From contig CAWDZB010000006.1 of assembly GCA_963806685.1 (NCBI GenBank), positions 62,001-126,000 of the forward strand: a stretch of 64,000 nucleotides of DNA, in the 5' to 3' direction. The translations under genes were made by a program, and so were the position numbers. This document shows positions 10,048 to 18,390 of this stretch, one piece after another (the stretch's first letter is position 1; each line of letters opens with the position of its first letter). A model generated the notes under the pieces. The model saw nothing but the letters and a program-made list of their open reading frames with translations. It was not told the origin of the DNA and made no database searches. Source of the DNA: DDH964 sp963806685. GTDB taxonomy: Bacteria; Desulfobacterota; Desulfuromonadia; Desulfuromonadales; DDH964.

Positions 10048-10083
10048 AAAAGGGCCGTAACCCAATAGGATTACAGCCCTTTT
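10048..10083 (-). terminator. Terminator of tRNA-Leu, target of the intron
   Basis: AAAAGGGC (10048-10055) pairs with GCCCTTTT (10076-10083), and the stem continues with GTAA/TTAC across one mismatch around a 10-nt loop. The intron begins 6-7 nt beyond the stem on the minus strand. Confidence 0.8.
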
Positions 10084-10088
10084 AAATC

Positions 10089-10175
10089 TGGTGCCCAAGG
10101 GGAGACTCGAACTCCCACGGCCCTACGGCCACTAGACCCTGAACCTAGCGTGTCTACCAATTCCACCACTTGGGC
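10089..10175 (-). tRNA. tRNA-Leu (anticodon CAG)
   Basis: The 87-nt gene has acceptor arms GCCCAAG and CTTGGGC, a D-loop containing GGTAGAC, the anticodon stem CTAGG/TCTAG around loop TTCAGGG (anticodon CAG), a long class II variable arm (TGGCCGTAGGGCCG), T-loop GTTCGAGTC and an encoded CCA. It decodes CUG Leu codons. It lies downstream of rqcH and directly upstream of the group II intron. Confidence 0.96.
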
Positions 10176-10239
10176 GCGAGGCGAAGGTGTTTATAACAAA
10201 TGGCCTCTCCCTTTGCAACCAAAAAAATGCGCTGGCCGT

Positions 10240-11922
10240 TTAATTCCCCTCCCCTGCCGCGACCGCTTCGACCCGTTGCGGAGCAACCCGGACGGTGCGG
10301 TAGTGGCCGACGGTGACCAGGCCGGGGCGGGCGCCGGGGGGCTTGCGCACCTGGCCGCCAGGGGCGACGATCACCTCCACCCGCGCGCCCGCCTTGCCGC
10401 GCGAATATCCGGCGGCGAGGGAGGCAGCGAAAAGGACGTCGACCTCGGGGATTTCACCGGGATATTGGCCGCGCTTGAGGACCAGGTGGCAGCCCGGGAG
10501 TCCCTGGGCGTGAAACCAGAGATCGCGGGCAGTGGTGAGCTGGCGACTGACGTGGTCGTTGCTGCAATTGTTTTTCCCCCAGACCAGTTGGAAGCCGGAA
10601 GGAGTAACGGCGCGGCGAAGCGGCGGCGGCCCGGATGCCTTACGCTGGAGTCGACTGGGCTTCGCACCGGGGATACGGATACCGCCGGCAGCAAGTTCCT
10701 CGCGCAGCGCCGCGAGTTCGGCCGGCTCTTTCGCCTCATCGAGGGCGAGGGCCACGCCTTCCAGCCAATCGATCTCGGTCCGGGTCTCGGTGCGACGCCG
10801 TTCGATGTGGACCAGTGCCCGCTTTCCCTTGCGCTGGCGGCGGAAAAAGACCTCGGCGTTCTCCTGCGGAGAGAGGGCCGGGTCGAGCTCGATGGTCACC
10901 GGAGCCGGGGGATCGGCATACCAGTCATCGAGGGTGACCGCGCTCATCCCACGGCGCAGCCGGTGCAAGTTGGCCAGCAGCAAGTCGCCGAACTCCCGCT
11001 GGCGCTCGGCTCCGTGGGCCTTGGTCTCCTCGGCAGCGATCTGTGAAAGGCGCCGCTCCAGGCGGCCAAGAGTCTTGTCGACCAGCCGCCCCAGTTCCCC
11101 CTTACCACCACCGAAAAGGTCCTCGCTTGAGTGCCCGGCGTAAAAAGCGTCGGCCGCCGCCGAGACAGAAGCGAAGGGGCACCATTCTTCCAGCTCGAGG
11201 TACTCGGGAGGCAGGACCAGCAGCAGCCGCTTGCCACGATAACGGGCGATTCCCGGGTGCAGGTCTTGCTCCAGCAGCCGGCGACGAAAGTGCTCCAGGG
11301 CGTGATGCGCCGTCACCCCTGCGGCACTCGCCGCAGCCAGGTCGGCTGCGGCGAGCGGGGTCATCGGCGTCACCGCCTGCAGCAACCAGGCGGCAACATC
11401 CCCCGCCGGCGGAATCTCGGGAATCCCCAGGGTGAGGTTCCAGCGCGCCGGAGCCGCAGGCGGCACATAATTGGCACCGGGGACGAGACCTCGCTGCTCC
11501 CCCTTGTCGCGGTGCAGCAGGTCAACAATTGTCCCGGTATCGTCGAGGAGCAGCAGGTTGGCGTGCGGGCCAAGCAACTCCAAAACCAGCCGGCTGGTCT
11601 CATTCCCCTCACCAGCGAATTCCAGCTGTGCCACCCGCTCGCCTGGAAGCTGGCGGATCCCCCTTAACCGCCGCGCCCGGGCCCGTAGCAGTTGGCAGAA
11701 ACGCGGCGGCGCCGACGGGTTGGGCCATGTCTGTGAAGTGAGATGGAGACGGGCAGCCTGGGGGTGAACTGAGATCAGCAGTCGCAAGTTCTCCCGTCCG
11801 GTCCAGAGCCGCAGGACCAGTTCATGGGGACCGACCTGGTGAATCTTGCTGACAGCGGCCCCGGCGAGCAGGCTGGCCAGTTCCGTGACCACCGCGGTGA
11901 TGGTGAGAATATCCATGACCAT
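10240..11922 (-). CDS. rqcH: Rqc2/RqcH homologue (NFACT family)
   Basis: Ribosome quality-control factor that binds split 50S subunits carrying stalled nascent chains and directs alanine tailing. The protein has an N-terminal NFACT-N region (KIHQVGPHELVLRLW, SRLVLELLGPHANLLLLDD), a central charged helical region, and a C-terminal NFACT-R domain (GFQLVWGKNNCSNDHV...DLWFHAQGLPGCHLVL). At about 560 residues it is normal for bacteria. The ATG at 11922 (or 11916) begins MVMDILTITAVVTEL, matching family starts. The ORF extends 30 codons upstream without family-like sequence, and no strong Shine-Dalgarno sequence is visible. tRNA-Leu lies 64 nt downstream on the same strand. Older databases call this family fibronectin-binding protein A. 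Confidence 0.88.
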   Translation of the reverse strand: MVMDILTITAVVTELASLLAGAAVSKIHQVGPHELVLRLWTGRENLRLLISVHPQAARLHLTSQTWPNPSAPPRFCQLLRARARRLRGIRQLPGERVAQLEFAGEGNETSRLVLELLGPHANLLLLDDTGTIVDLLHRDKGEQRGLVPGANYVPPAAPARWNLTLGIPEIPPAGDVAAWLLQAVTPMTPLAAADLAAASAAGVTAHHALEHFRRRLLEQDLHPGIARYRGKRLLLVLPPEYLELEEWCPFASVSAAADAFYAGHSSEDLFGGGKGELGRLVDKTLGRLERRLSQIAAEETKAHGAERQREFGDLLLANLHRLRRGMSAVTLDDWYADPPAPVTIELDPALSPQENAEVFFRRQRKGKRALVHIERRRTETRTEIDWLEGVALALDEAKEPAELAALREELAAGGIRIPGAKPSRLQRKASGPPPLRRAVTPSGFQLVWGKNNCSNDHVSRQLTTARDLWFHAQGLPGCHLVLKRGQYPGEIPEVDVLFAASLAAGYSRGKAGARVEVIVAPGGQVRKPPGARPGLVTVGHYRTVRVAPQRVEAVAAGEGN

Positions 11923-12224
11923 GGCAGGGAGAGTAGAGGAAAATTTGGAGCGCCGCAAGGGCCTAGGAAGCGGCAGAGTAAATCCGACCTGCCAGCCTGG
12001 AACCATCGGCATCTATTCCCCGTGCCGTTCGCACCCTTCCGGGAACGCCGTTCTTATATTTTTCTCGTCCGTTGCTCCCCTATGGCGCCCCTCCATGCTA
12101 TTCTTGACGTGCTCCACTTGGGCGGCCGATTATTCTTGACAACCACACTGCGCGATGCTAGCTGTAGCGTAGGTCTATTTCTTTATCTTATCACTAGTAA
12201 ATAAACATTGCCAAGGAGACCATC
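11923..12224. other. Intergenic region upstream of the metY-like gene
   Basis: This stretch of about 300 bases between divergent rqcH and the metY-like gene has no gene that I can support. TTGACA at 12136-12141 with TAGCTG 17 nt later (12159-12164) is a possible weak promoter reading right. I looked for SAM-riboswitch features expected upstream of methionine genes and saw none. Confidence 0.5.
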
Positions 12225-13511
12225 ATGAGCGATTCGACCCCGGGCATCGGCACCAAGGCCCTGCACGCCGGGCAGGTTCCAGACCCGACCACCAACAGCC
12301 GCGCCGTCCCCATCTACCAGACCAGCTCCTATACCTTCAACTCCTCGGAGCACGCCGCCAACCTCTTCGCCCTCAAGGAGATGGGAAACATCTACACCCG
12401 GCTGATGAACCCGACCACCGACGTGCTGGAGAAGCGCCTCGCCGAAATGGACGGCGGCGTAGGCGCCCTGGCGGTAGCCTCGGGCTCGTCGGCGATCACC
12501 CTGGCGATCCTCAACCTGGCCAAGTGCGGGGACAACATCGTCGCCAGCAACTATCTCTACGGCGGCACCCACAACCTCTTTCACTACACCTTCGCGCGCA
12601 TGGGGATCAAGGTGAAGTTCGTCGACAGCTCGGACCTGGCCCAGGTCGCCGCGGCCATTGACGCCAACACCAAGGCGGTCTTTTCAGAGACCATCGGCAA
12701 TCCCAAAAACAACGTTGACGACTTCGAGGCCCTGGCCAAGCTCGCCCACGACAACGGGCTCCCCTTCATCGTCGACAACACCGTCGCCACCCCGGTGCTG
12801 TTCCGCCCCATCGAGCACGGCGCCGACATCGTCTGCTACTCGCTGACCAAGTTCATCGGCGGCCACGGCACCAGCATCGGCGGCGCGGTGGTCGACAGCG
12901 GCAACTTCGACTGGTCGAGCGGCCGGTTTCCCGAGTACACTACCCCCGATCCGAGCTACCACGGCCTGGTCTACCATGAGGCGCTGGGGAACCTCGCCTA
13001 CATCCTCAAGATGCGCGTCACCCTGCTGCGCGACATGGGTCCCTGCCTCTCCCCCTTCAACAGCTTCCTCTTCCTCCAGGGGCTGGAGACCCTCCACGTG
13101 CGCATGCCGCGCCACTGCGAGAACGCCCTGGCCGTAGCCCGTTTTCTCGAAAAGCACCCCTCGGTCTCCTGGGTCAACTATCCGGGGCTGGCGAGCCACC
13201 CGGACTACGCCCGGGCTCAGCGCTACCTCCCCGCCGGCCAGGGGGCGATCCTCGGCTTCGGCATCAAGGGGGGCTCCGCCGCTGGCGCCAAGTTCATCGA
13301 CAGCGTAAAACTGGCCAGCCACCTGGCCAACATCGGCGACGCCAAGACCCTGGTCATCCACCCGGCCAGTACCACCCACCAGCAGCTCTCCGAGCAGGAG
13401 CAACTGGCGGCGGGGGTCACCCCCGATTTCATCCGGGTATCGGTGGGCATCGAGGACATCAAGGACATTATCGCCGACCTCGACCAGGCCCTCACCGCCA
13501 GCCAGGGCTGA
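12225..13511 (+). CDS. metY: O-acetylhomoserine sulfhydrylase-type PLP enzyme
   Basis: Cys/Met metabolism PLP-dependent enzyme of 428 residues, predicted to make homocysteine from O-acetylhomoserine and sulfide. The N-terminus TKALHAGQVPDPTTNSRAVP and the phosphate-binding region ALAVASGSSAITLAIL are typical. The PLP Lys lies in YSLTKFIGGHGTSIGG, with the PLP-contacting Asp in IVDNTVATPVLF. The C-terminal LVIHPASTTHQQLS is the substrate carboxylate region. The length matches O-acetylhomoserine aminocarboxypropyltransferases rather than the shorter (about 390) cystathionine gamma-synthases, although MetZ-type activity cannot be excluded. The ATG is preceded by AAGGAG at a good distance. It stands alone, followed by a strong hairpin. 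Confidence 0.9.
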   Translation: MSDSTPGIGTKALHAGQVPDPTTNSRAVPIYQTSSYTFNSSEHAANLFALKEMGNIYTRLMNPTTDVLEKRLAEMDGGVGALAVASGSSAITLAILNLAKCGDNIVASNYLYGGTHNLFHYTFARMGIKVKFVDSSDLAQVAAAIDANTKAVFSETIGNPKNNVDDFEALAKLAHDNGLPFIVDNTVATPVLFRPIEHGADIVCYSLTKFIGGHGTSIGGAVVDSGNFDWSSGRFPEYTTPDPSYHGLVYHEALGNLAYILKMRVTLLRDMGPCLSPFNSFLFLQGLETLHVRMPRHCENALAVARFLEKHPSVSWVNYPGLASHPDYARAQRYLPAGQGAILGFGIKGGSAAGAKFIDSVKLASHLANIGDAKTLVIHPASTTHQQLSEQEQLAAGVTPDFIRVSVGIEDIKDIIADLDQALTASQG

Positions 13512-13519
13512 GTCCGGAA

Positions 13520-13555
13520 GCGGCCGATCCCCGGGCCTATCCGGGGATCGGCCGC
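13520..13555 (+). terminator. Strong hairpin after the metY-like gene
   Basis: A perfect 15-bp stem (GCGGCCGATCCCCGG and its complement) closes a 6-nt loop. It starts 8 nt after the stop codon. No T-run follows, so it may stabilise the mRNA end rather than act as a classic terminator. Confidence 0.6.
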
Positions 13556-13993
13556 CCCCTCACTGCGCATCCGCACACCCCCGCCTGCATCCTTCTGCAT
13601 TTTTTCTGCGCTCTCCCCCGTTTTCTCCCATAGGCCGTTCGGTTAAGAATGACCACCAGTAACCGCAATGTCCACTTTTGGCACAGTTCTGCGGAAATTT
13701 CTTGCTTGATTACAACAATTCAAGAATAGTACCGACTTCAACCTGACACCCTGCGTGCCACGAATGGCGCATTCCTTGCTCACCAGAAAACGGACTCACC
13801 GGCTACAGCGCCCCCTCTTTCTCATGCCATGCCGGCCGGGGGGCTTCAAGAACGATACCTGCGGCAAGAAGGATGGCGTACGGGAGCGCACCAGCAAATG
13901 CCCCGGGCGCCGAGCCCCCTCGATGCATGCCGACCACCGCCCGGCTTTCTATCCAGGCCATATCCGCCGGGCCCCAACAAAAGGAGCAATGCT
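13556..13993. other. Long leader/intergenic region before the decaheme lipoprotein
   Basis: About 440 bases with no recognised gene. The ORF of the next gene stays open upstream to 13829, but its translation there looks non-coding. The region has AT-richer patches around 13640-13740 where a promoter could lie. I looked for cyclic-di-GMP (GEMM) riboswitch signatures, which precede some cytochrome genes in Geobacter, and found no convincing match. Confidence 0.4.
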
Positions 13994-16369
13994 TTGAGAC
14001 CCATGAAGATAGTTTCCATCGGCCTCGCCCTGTTGACCGCCGTCGTGCTGCTGGCCGGCTGTGGATCCGGCGGGAGTTCCAGCGGTGTCACCAGTACCCC
14101 CAGCACCCCCAGCGGGGCTGCTGCGCAGGGGATTGCCGTCGACCCCTACATCGTCGGCGCCATCTTCCAGGAAGTCGCCGCTGACGGAACCGTTCTCCAG
14201 CGTCAATCGACCGCTTCCGATGCCAACGGCCATTTCCAGTTCCCTGGCCCGGTTACCGCCGGCTCCCTGATCATGACCAAGGCATCGTCCACCGGCATGC
14301 ACAACGGCGTCCCCTATTCCGGCATCCTGAAGCGCCGGGTGTCCGGAGCCGCTGACACCTGGGTGGTCTCGCCGCTGACCACCCTGACCGCTTCCGGCAT
14401 GACCGACCAGCAGGTTCTCGACCTGTTCAGTTCGGCAGGCCTGTCCGGGCTGACCGCTGCGGACCTGACCGCCGATCCGATGAGCGGACTGACCGGTGCC
14501 ACCACCATCACCTCCAACACCAACCTGGCCCCCCTGCAGGCCAACATGGCGGCCAACGCCTTCATGCAGTCACTCGGCAATTACCAGATCGATCCCTCGG
14601 GCATGACGGATCCGAACAATGCTACCTTGTGGCAGGGTATGGTAACGGCAGTCACCGATATCGTCAGCCAGGCAACCTATCAATCCCTGGCCAGCGACTC
14701 GTCCGTTGTTACCTCCGGTTCCCCGATGAACGTGGACGACTTCATCCGTACCGCCGCCAACCTCTGCCAGGCGGTCAGCAACAATGTGCGCCAGAACATG
14801 ATGACCAATGGCGGTTCACTCTCATCGAGTGCTATTCAGACCGTAGTCGACAACACGCTGGCCACCGCACCGGCTGTCGCCCACCAATACTATGCTGCCC
14901 GGGTGGGTGAAGTTGCGGCGCCGGACGGCGCGACCCTTTACGCCAACGATTGTGCCGGTTGTCACGGGGCCCTTGCCAGCAGCTCCAAGATGGGCCGCAC
15001 CGCTGCGCAGATCCAGGCAGCTATTACTGCGAACTATGGGGGCATGGGTGCCATCAGCCTGACCGCGGCGGAGATCCAGGCCATCGCCGACGCCCTTGCG
15101 CCGGCAACCACCCCAACCCCAACCCCAACCCCAACCCCAACCCCAACGCCCACTCCGACCCCGGCGCCGGCACCCGATGGTGCGACCCTCTACGCCAACG
15201 ATTGTGCCGGTTGCCACGGAGCCCTCGCCAGCAGCGCCAAGGCCGGCGCAACCGCCGCCCAGATCCAGGCGGCAATCACTGCGAACTTTGGGGGCATGGG
15301 CTCTCTCAACCTGAGCGCGGCGGAAATCCAGGCCATCGCCGATGCCCTTGCGGCCGTTTCGGCGCCTGTAGCGACTCTTGACGGCGCTACCCTCTACGCC
15401 AACAACTGTGCCACCTGCCACGGCGATCTCGCCAATACCACCAAGGCCGGTGCCACCGCCGCGCAAATCCAGGCGGCCATCGACGGTAACTTCGGCGGCA
15501 TGGGCTCTCTTAGCCTGGCGGCGGACCAAGTCCAGGCGATCGCCGACGTTCTGCCGCCGGCCCCCGCGCCGGCCCCGACTCCCGCTCCCGGCACGCCTAC
15601 GACCATCGACGGTGCAGCCCTTTACACCTCGGAATGCGCCGGCTGCCATAACCCCCTCGCCACGACTACCAAGGCCGGCGCCACCGCTGCGCAGATCCAG
15701 GCGGCGATCGATGCAAATCTTGGCGGCATGGGCTCCCTCAGCCTGACCGCGGCTGAGGTCCAGGCCATCGCCGACGCCCTGCCGCCGGCCGTTTCCGGAA
15801 CCCCGAGCGGCCCCGACTACAGCGACTGCACGGCCTGCCACGGCCAACCCCCGAGCGGCAGCGCCTATCCCAACGAAGCAGGTGCCCATACCACCCACCA
15901 GGCCCTGGCCGGGGTCGGCACCAACTGTGACGTCTGTCATTCCGGCGCCAGCCACAATGGCACTATCGATATCAATATCAAATCGGCCTACAATGCCAAG
16001 AGCGGCGTTGCCGGGCTCAACCCGGACGGTTCGGACACCTGTGTCAACGTCAGCTGTCATGGTGGGAAGACGACCCCGGATTGGTTCACCGGCAGCCTGA
16101 ATGTCAACACCGACTGCAAATCCTGTCATGCCTCCGGCACCGGGCAGTACAACAGCTACAACTCCGGAAAGCATAGTAAACACTCTGGTCGTGCCTGCAC
16201 CGACTGCCACAACACCTCCACCCTGGCGACCAATCATTTCGGCCGCCTCGACACCACCACCATGGAAGGACCGGCTTCGGCCACCATCGGCGGCGGTTCG
16301 ACCAGAATCAGCAGCTACAATGCTTCAACCAAGACCTGCGTCGGCTGCCACGGCAGCGCGACCTGGTAA
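13994..16369 (+). CDS. Modular decaheme c-type cytochrome lipoprotein
   Basis: A 791-residue exported lipoprotein: signal MRPMKIVSIGLALLTAVVLLAGC, with Cys23 as lipid anchor. Residues about 40-300 form a non-heme domain with a carboxypeptidase-regulatory-like start (VDPYIVGAIFQ). Four tandem monoheme modules begin at residues 311, 395, 463 and 539, each with DGAxLYxxxCxxCH and a GGMG segment that may supply an axial Met. Thr-Pro or Ala-Pro linkers join most modules. The C-terminal part carries CTACH, CDVCH, CVNVSCH (CX4CH), CKSCH, CTDCH and CVGCH, the pattern known from Geobacter CX4CH...CXXCH cytochromes. Ten hemes are predicted in total. The UUG at 13994 is preferred because AGGAG lies 7 nt upstream; the ATG at 14003 is too far from it. 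The likely role is extracellular or periplasmic electron transfer. Confidence 0.85.
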   Translation: MRPMKIVSIGLALLTAVVLLAGCGSGGSSSGVTSTPSTPSGAAAQGIAVDPYIVGAIFQEVAADGTVLQRQSTASDANGHFQFPGPVTAGSLIMTKASSTGMHNGVPYSGILKRRVSGAADTWVVSPLTTLTASGMTDQQVLDLFSSAGLSGLTAADLTADPMSGLTGATTITSNTNLAPLQANMAANAFMQSLGNYQIDPSGMTDPNNATLWQGMVTAVTDIVSQATYQSLASDSSVVTSGSPMNVDDFIRTAANLCQAVSNNVRQNMMTNGGSLSSSAIQTVVDNTLATAPAVAHQYYAARVGEVAAPDGATLYANDCAGCHGALASSSKMGRTAAQIQAAITANYGGMGAISLTAAEIQAIADALAPATTPTPTPTPTPTPTPTPTPAPAPDGATLYANDCAGCHGALASSAKAGATAAQIQAAITANFGGMGSLNLSAAEIQAIADALAAVSAPVATLDGATLYANNCATCHGDLANTTKAGATAAQIQAAIDGNFGGMGSLSLAADQVQAIADVLPPAPAPAPTPAPGTPTTIDGAALYTSECAGCHNPLATTTKAGATAAQIQAAIDANLGGMGSLSLTAAEVQAIADALPPAVSGTPSGPDYSDCTACHGQPPSGSAYPNEAGAHTTHQALAGVGTNCDVCHSGASHNGTIDINIKSAYNAKSGVAGLNPDGSDTCVNVSCHGGKTTPDWFTGSLNVNTDCKSCHASGTGQYNSYNSGKHSKHSGRACTDCHNTSTLATNHFGRLDTTTMEGPASATIGGGSTRISSYNASTKTCVGCHGSATW
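14924..15788 (+). repeat. Four tandem monoheme cytochrome modules within the lipoprotein gene
   Basis: Modules start at 14924, 15176, 15380 and 15608, all in frame, spaced 252, 204 and 228 bases apart. They share the DGA.LY...C..CH start and a TAAQIQAAI...GGMG...IQAIADAL tail. The high identity at DNA level suggests fairly recent duplication. Confidence 0.85.
15108..15150 (+). repeat. Hexanucleotide microsatellite encoding a Thr-Pro linker
   Basis: Tandem ACCCCA units encode alternating Thr-Pro between heme modules 1 and 2. Because the unit is two codons, copy-number change would alter linker length without shifting the frame. Confidence 0.85.
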
Positions 16370-16380
16370 GCAGCAATCCT

Positions 16381-16430
16381 GCACCGAACAAAAAGGGCGG
16401 GCCTTCGGGCCCGCCCTTTTTGTTCGGTGC
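16381..16430 (+). terminator. Intrinsic terminator after the decaheme gene
   Basis: A perfect 23-bp inverted repeat (16381-16403 with 16408-16430) closes a TTCG tetraloop. Within it GGGCGGGCC-TTCG-GGCCCGCCC is followed by TTTTT. It is symmetrical and could work in both directions. Confidence 0.92.
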
Positions 16431-16541
16431 TTCTTTCGAAACCGGCAAATTCGCTTGGTTCCTCCCTCTTGAACGTGGTAGTATCCCACCCTTCCGGCGG
16501 CGCCGTTAGACGCCCGTCACCCCTTTGCTCCGAATCAATCC

Positions 16542-17426
16542 ATGGCCGATCGCAGACTCAAAAACCTCGTCGAATTTATCCTCTTCCAGGCTTTTGCCGG
16601 GTTCATCCGCGCCCTGCCGCGATCCTGGTCCCTGGCCATCGGCGCCGGCCTCGGCCGCCTTAGCCGCCACCTGCTCGGCAAACGACGGCGCACCGCCCGC
16701 CGCAATCTGCAGCGGGCCTTCCCGGAAATGGGCCCCGGCGAATTGGAACGGACGCTGGTCGGCATCTTTCGCCACCTCGGTCTCAGCGGGGTGGAGATGT
16801 TGCTCCTCGACCGGTTCAACGATTCCCGCGTCCTCGAGCGTTACGTCACCGTCCGCGGGGCCGAGCATCTGCGCGACGCCTTCGCCCTCGGCCGCGGAGT
16901 GATCCTTCTCACTGGCCACGTCGGTTTCTGGGAAGTCGGCGGTGTGCTCCTGCCGAGCCTCGGTTTCCCCGCCGACTTCGTTGCCAAGCGCATGAAGAAT
17001 CCCTATATCGACCGCTACTTCCAGCGCATGCGCGAACAGCAGGGGTGCCGCGTTCTCGACGCCAGACACGGCGCCCGCCGGATTCTCAAGTCGCTGGCCG
17101 AGAATCGAGCGGTCGGGCTCCTCATCGACCAGCACACCACCCCGCATCGCGCGGTCCAGGTCCCCTTCTTCGGACGCCCTGCCTGGACCACGCCGATCAT
17201 CACCCAGATTGCTATGAAGCAACAGGTCCCGATCGTCACGGCCTTCTGCTGGCGCACAGTGGACAACCGCTATGAGGTTGAATTTGGGGAACCCTTCCCG
17301 CTTCCCAATGATCCCTCGCCTGAGGCGGTGGTCGAAGGCACCGCGCTGCTCACGGCCAAGATCGAGGCCGCGGTACGTCGCGACATTACCCAGTGGTTCT
17401 GGGTTCACCGCCGCTGGCGGGAATGA
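16542..17426 (+). CDS. Lysophospholipid/lipid A acyltransferase (LpxL/HtrB family)
   Basis: Inner-membrane acyltransferase that adds a secondary acyl chain to Kdo-lipid A or a related lipid. The 294-residue protein has a hydrophobic N-terminal region (ILFQAFAGFIRALP) and the family HX4E catalytic motif in LLTGHVGFWEVGG. It also has the conserved GLLIDQHTTP and VPFFGRPAWTTP segments and ends QWFWVHRRWRE, close to the family QWxWxHRR motif. The start at 16542 has no clear Shine-Dalgarno sequence. trmL begins 1 nt after its stop, so the two are probably cotranscribed. Confidence 0.88.
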   Translation: MADRRLKNLVEFILFQAFAGFIRALPRSWSLAIGAGLGRLSRHLLGKRRRTARRNLQRAFPEMGPGELERTLVGIFRHLGLSGVEMLLLDRFNDSRVLERYVTVRGAEHLRDAFALGRGVILLTGHVGFWEVGGVLLPSLGFPADFVAKRMKNPYIDRYFQRMREQQGCRVLDARHGARRILKSLAENRAVGLLIDQHTTPHRAVQVPFFGRPAWTTPIITQIAMKQQVPIVTAFCWRTVDNRYEVEFGEPFPLPNDPSPEAVVEGTALLTAKIEAAVRRDITQWFWVHRRWRE

Positions 17427-17427
17427 A

Positions 17428-17898
17428 ATGAGCGCCGACCCCTTCCACATCGTCCTCGTCGAGCCGGAGATCCCGCCCAACACCGGCAACATCGCCAGGC
17501 TCTGCGGGGCTACCGGCAGCGTCCTGCACCTGGTCGGCAAGCTCGGCTTTTCTCTGGACGATCGCTACCTGAAGCGCGCCGGGCTTGACTACTGGCCGGT
17601 GATCGATGTCCGCCGCTGGCCGTCGCTGAAGGAACTGTTCGCCGCCTTCCCCGCCGCCCCCTTCTGGCTTGCCACCAAGAGCGCCCGGCGCTCCTATGTC
17701 GCGGCCGACTTCCGCCCCGGCGACCTGCTGATCTTCGGTCGCGAGACCAGCGGCCTGCCCACCGAGCTGGTCGCCGCCCACCCCGAGCGAACGATCCGCA
17801 TCCCGATCTTCGTCCCCGAGGTACGCAGCCTCAACCTCTCCACCGCTGCCGGCATCGTGCTCTACGAGGCGCTGCGCCAGTGCGGACGCCTTGAATAA
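17428..17898 (+). CDS. trmL: tRNA (cytidine/uridine-34-2'-O)-methyltransferase TrmL
   Basis: SPOUT-class methyltransferase that 2'-O-methylates the wobble base of tRNA-Leu isoacceptors. At 156 residues it matches TrmL. Visible motifs are IVLVEPEIPPNTGNIARLC at the N-terminus, LLIFGRETSGLP (motif 2) and IPIFVPEVRSLNLSTAAGIV (motif 3), which build the trefoil-knot AdoMet site. The ATG at 17428 lies 1 nt after the acyltransferase stop, with GGCGGGAA upstream. The open frame extends to 17272, but that part only overlaps the preceding gene. Confidence 0.93.
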   Translation: MSADPFHIVLVEPEIPPNTGNIARLCGATGSVLHLVGKLGFSLDDRYLKRAGLDYWPVIDVRRWPSLKELFAAFPAAPFWLATKSARRSYVAADFRPGDLLIFGRETSGLPTELVAAHPERTIRIPIFVPEVRSLNLSTAAGIVLYEALRQCGRLE

Positions 17899-18255
17899 CC
17901 GGTTCGGCTTTCCGTTTCCGCCCTATTCGGCAGCACGCCGTTAACCGGTCCGAATCCGGGAGGTGATTTCTGAATCCCGAGGCCGCAGGTTCTCCGGTCC
18001 CGGTCGTCAAGGCTTTTATGCCTAGCAGCGCCGGAGTTCGCTCCGCTTCGTAGCATACCGGAACGCCCCCACCCTTCGCAGATGGAGCAAGCGAAGACGC
18101 CCTAATTATCAGCTTCGCCGGTGGCTGATCGCCAACCGGGACCGCCACCTTCCCATGCCGGCGGCAGCCCGGACTCTTTTGGTTACTTTTCTGGGACGAG
18201 ACCCGGCGGTTTTGCCCTTCACCGACCCAAGGACAAAGCCTGCATAGGCAAAGTT

Positions 18256-18286
18256 AAAACCCCGGGATAGCGGCCCGGGGGTTTTT
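18256..18286 (+). terminator. Bidirectional intrinsic terminator
   Basis: AAAACCCCGGG pairs with CCCGGGGGTTTTT around a short loop (one extra G in the second arm), with T-runs on both strands. Confidence 0.75.
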
Positions 18287-18319
18287 CTCCCACTTTCAAC
18301 ACTTGAACCGCACCCCGCA

Positions 18320-18361
18320 AACAAAAACCCCGTCGACCGCAAGCAGTCGACGGGGTTCGTT
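18320..18361 (-). terminator. Terminator of the murJ-ogt operon
   Basis: AACCCCGTCGAC and GTCGACGGGGTT form a 12-bp stem around CGCAAGCA. Read on the minus strand it is followed by TTTTTG. It lies about 30 nt after the ogt stop. Confidence 0.8.
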
Positions 18362-18390
18362 TTCCTGGGCAACGGTTTCCACCTTTCCTT

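Larger units (their letters stand above)
17899..18390. other. Intergenic region with convergent terminators and gene-like debris
   Basis: About 490 bases between convergent trmL and ogt. No intact gene is seen. On the minus strand a short stretch reads RKVTKRVRAAAGM, resembling fragments often mis-called as small hypothetical proteins in other bacterial genomes, so 17930-18250 may be a decayed repeat. Two terminators lie at 18256-18286 and 18320-18361. Confidence 0.45.

Noticed and set aside
13679..13694. Possible sigma-54 promoter TGGCAC...TGCGG before the decaheme gene
   Set aside because: The distance between the GG and GC elements is one base shorter than the strict -24/-12 spacing.
13556..13993. 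Cyclic-di-GMP riboswitch upstream of the cytochrome gene
   Set aside because: The conserved GEMM core sequences were not found in the leader.
15108..15150. Short tandem repeats as a CRISPR array
   Set aside because: The units are 6 bp with no spacers and encode an in-frame Thr-Pro linker.
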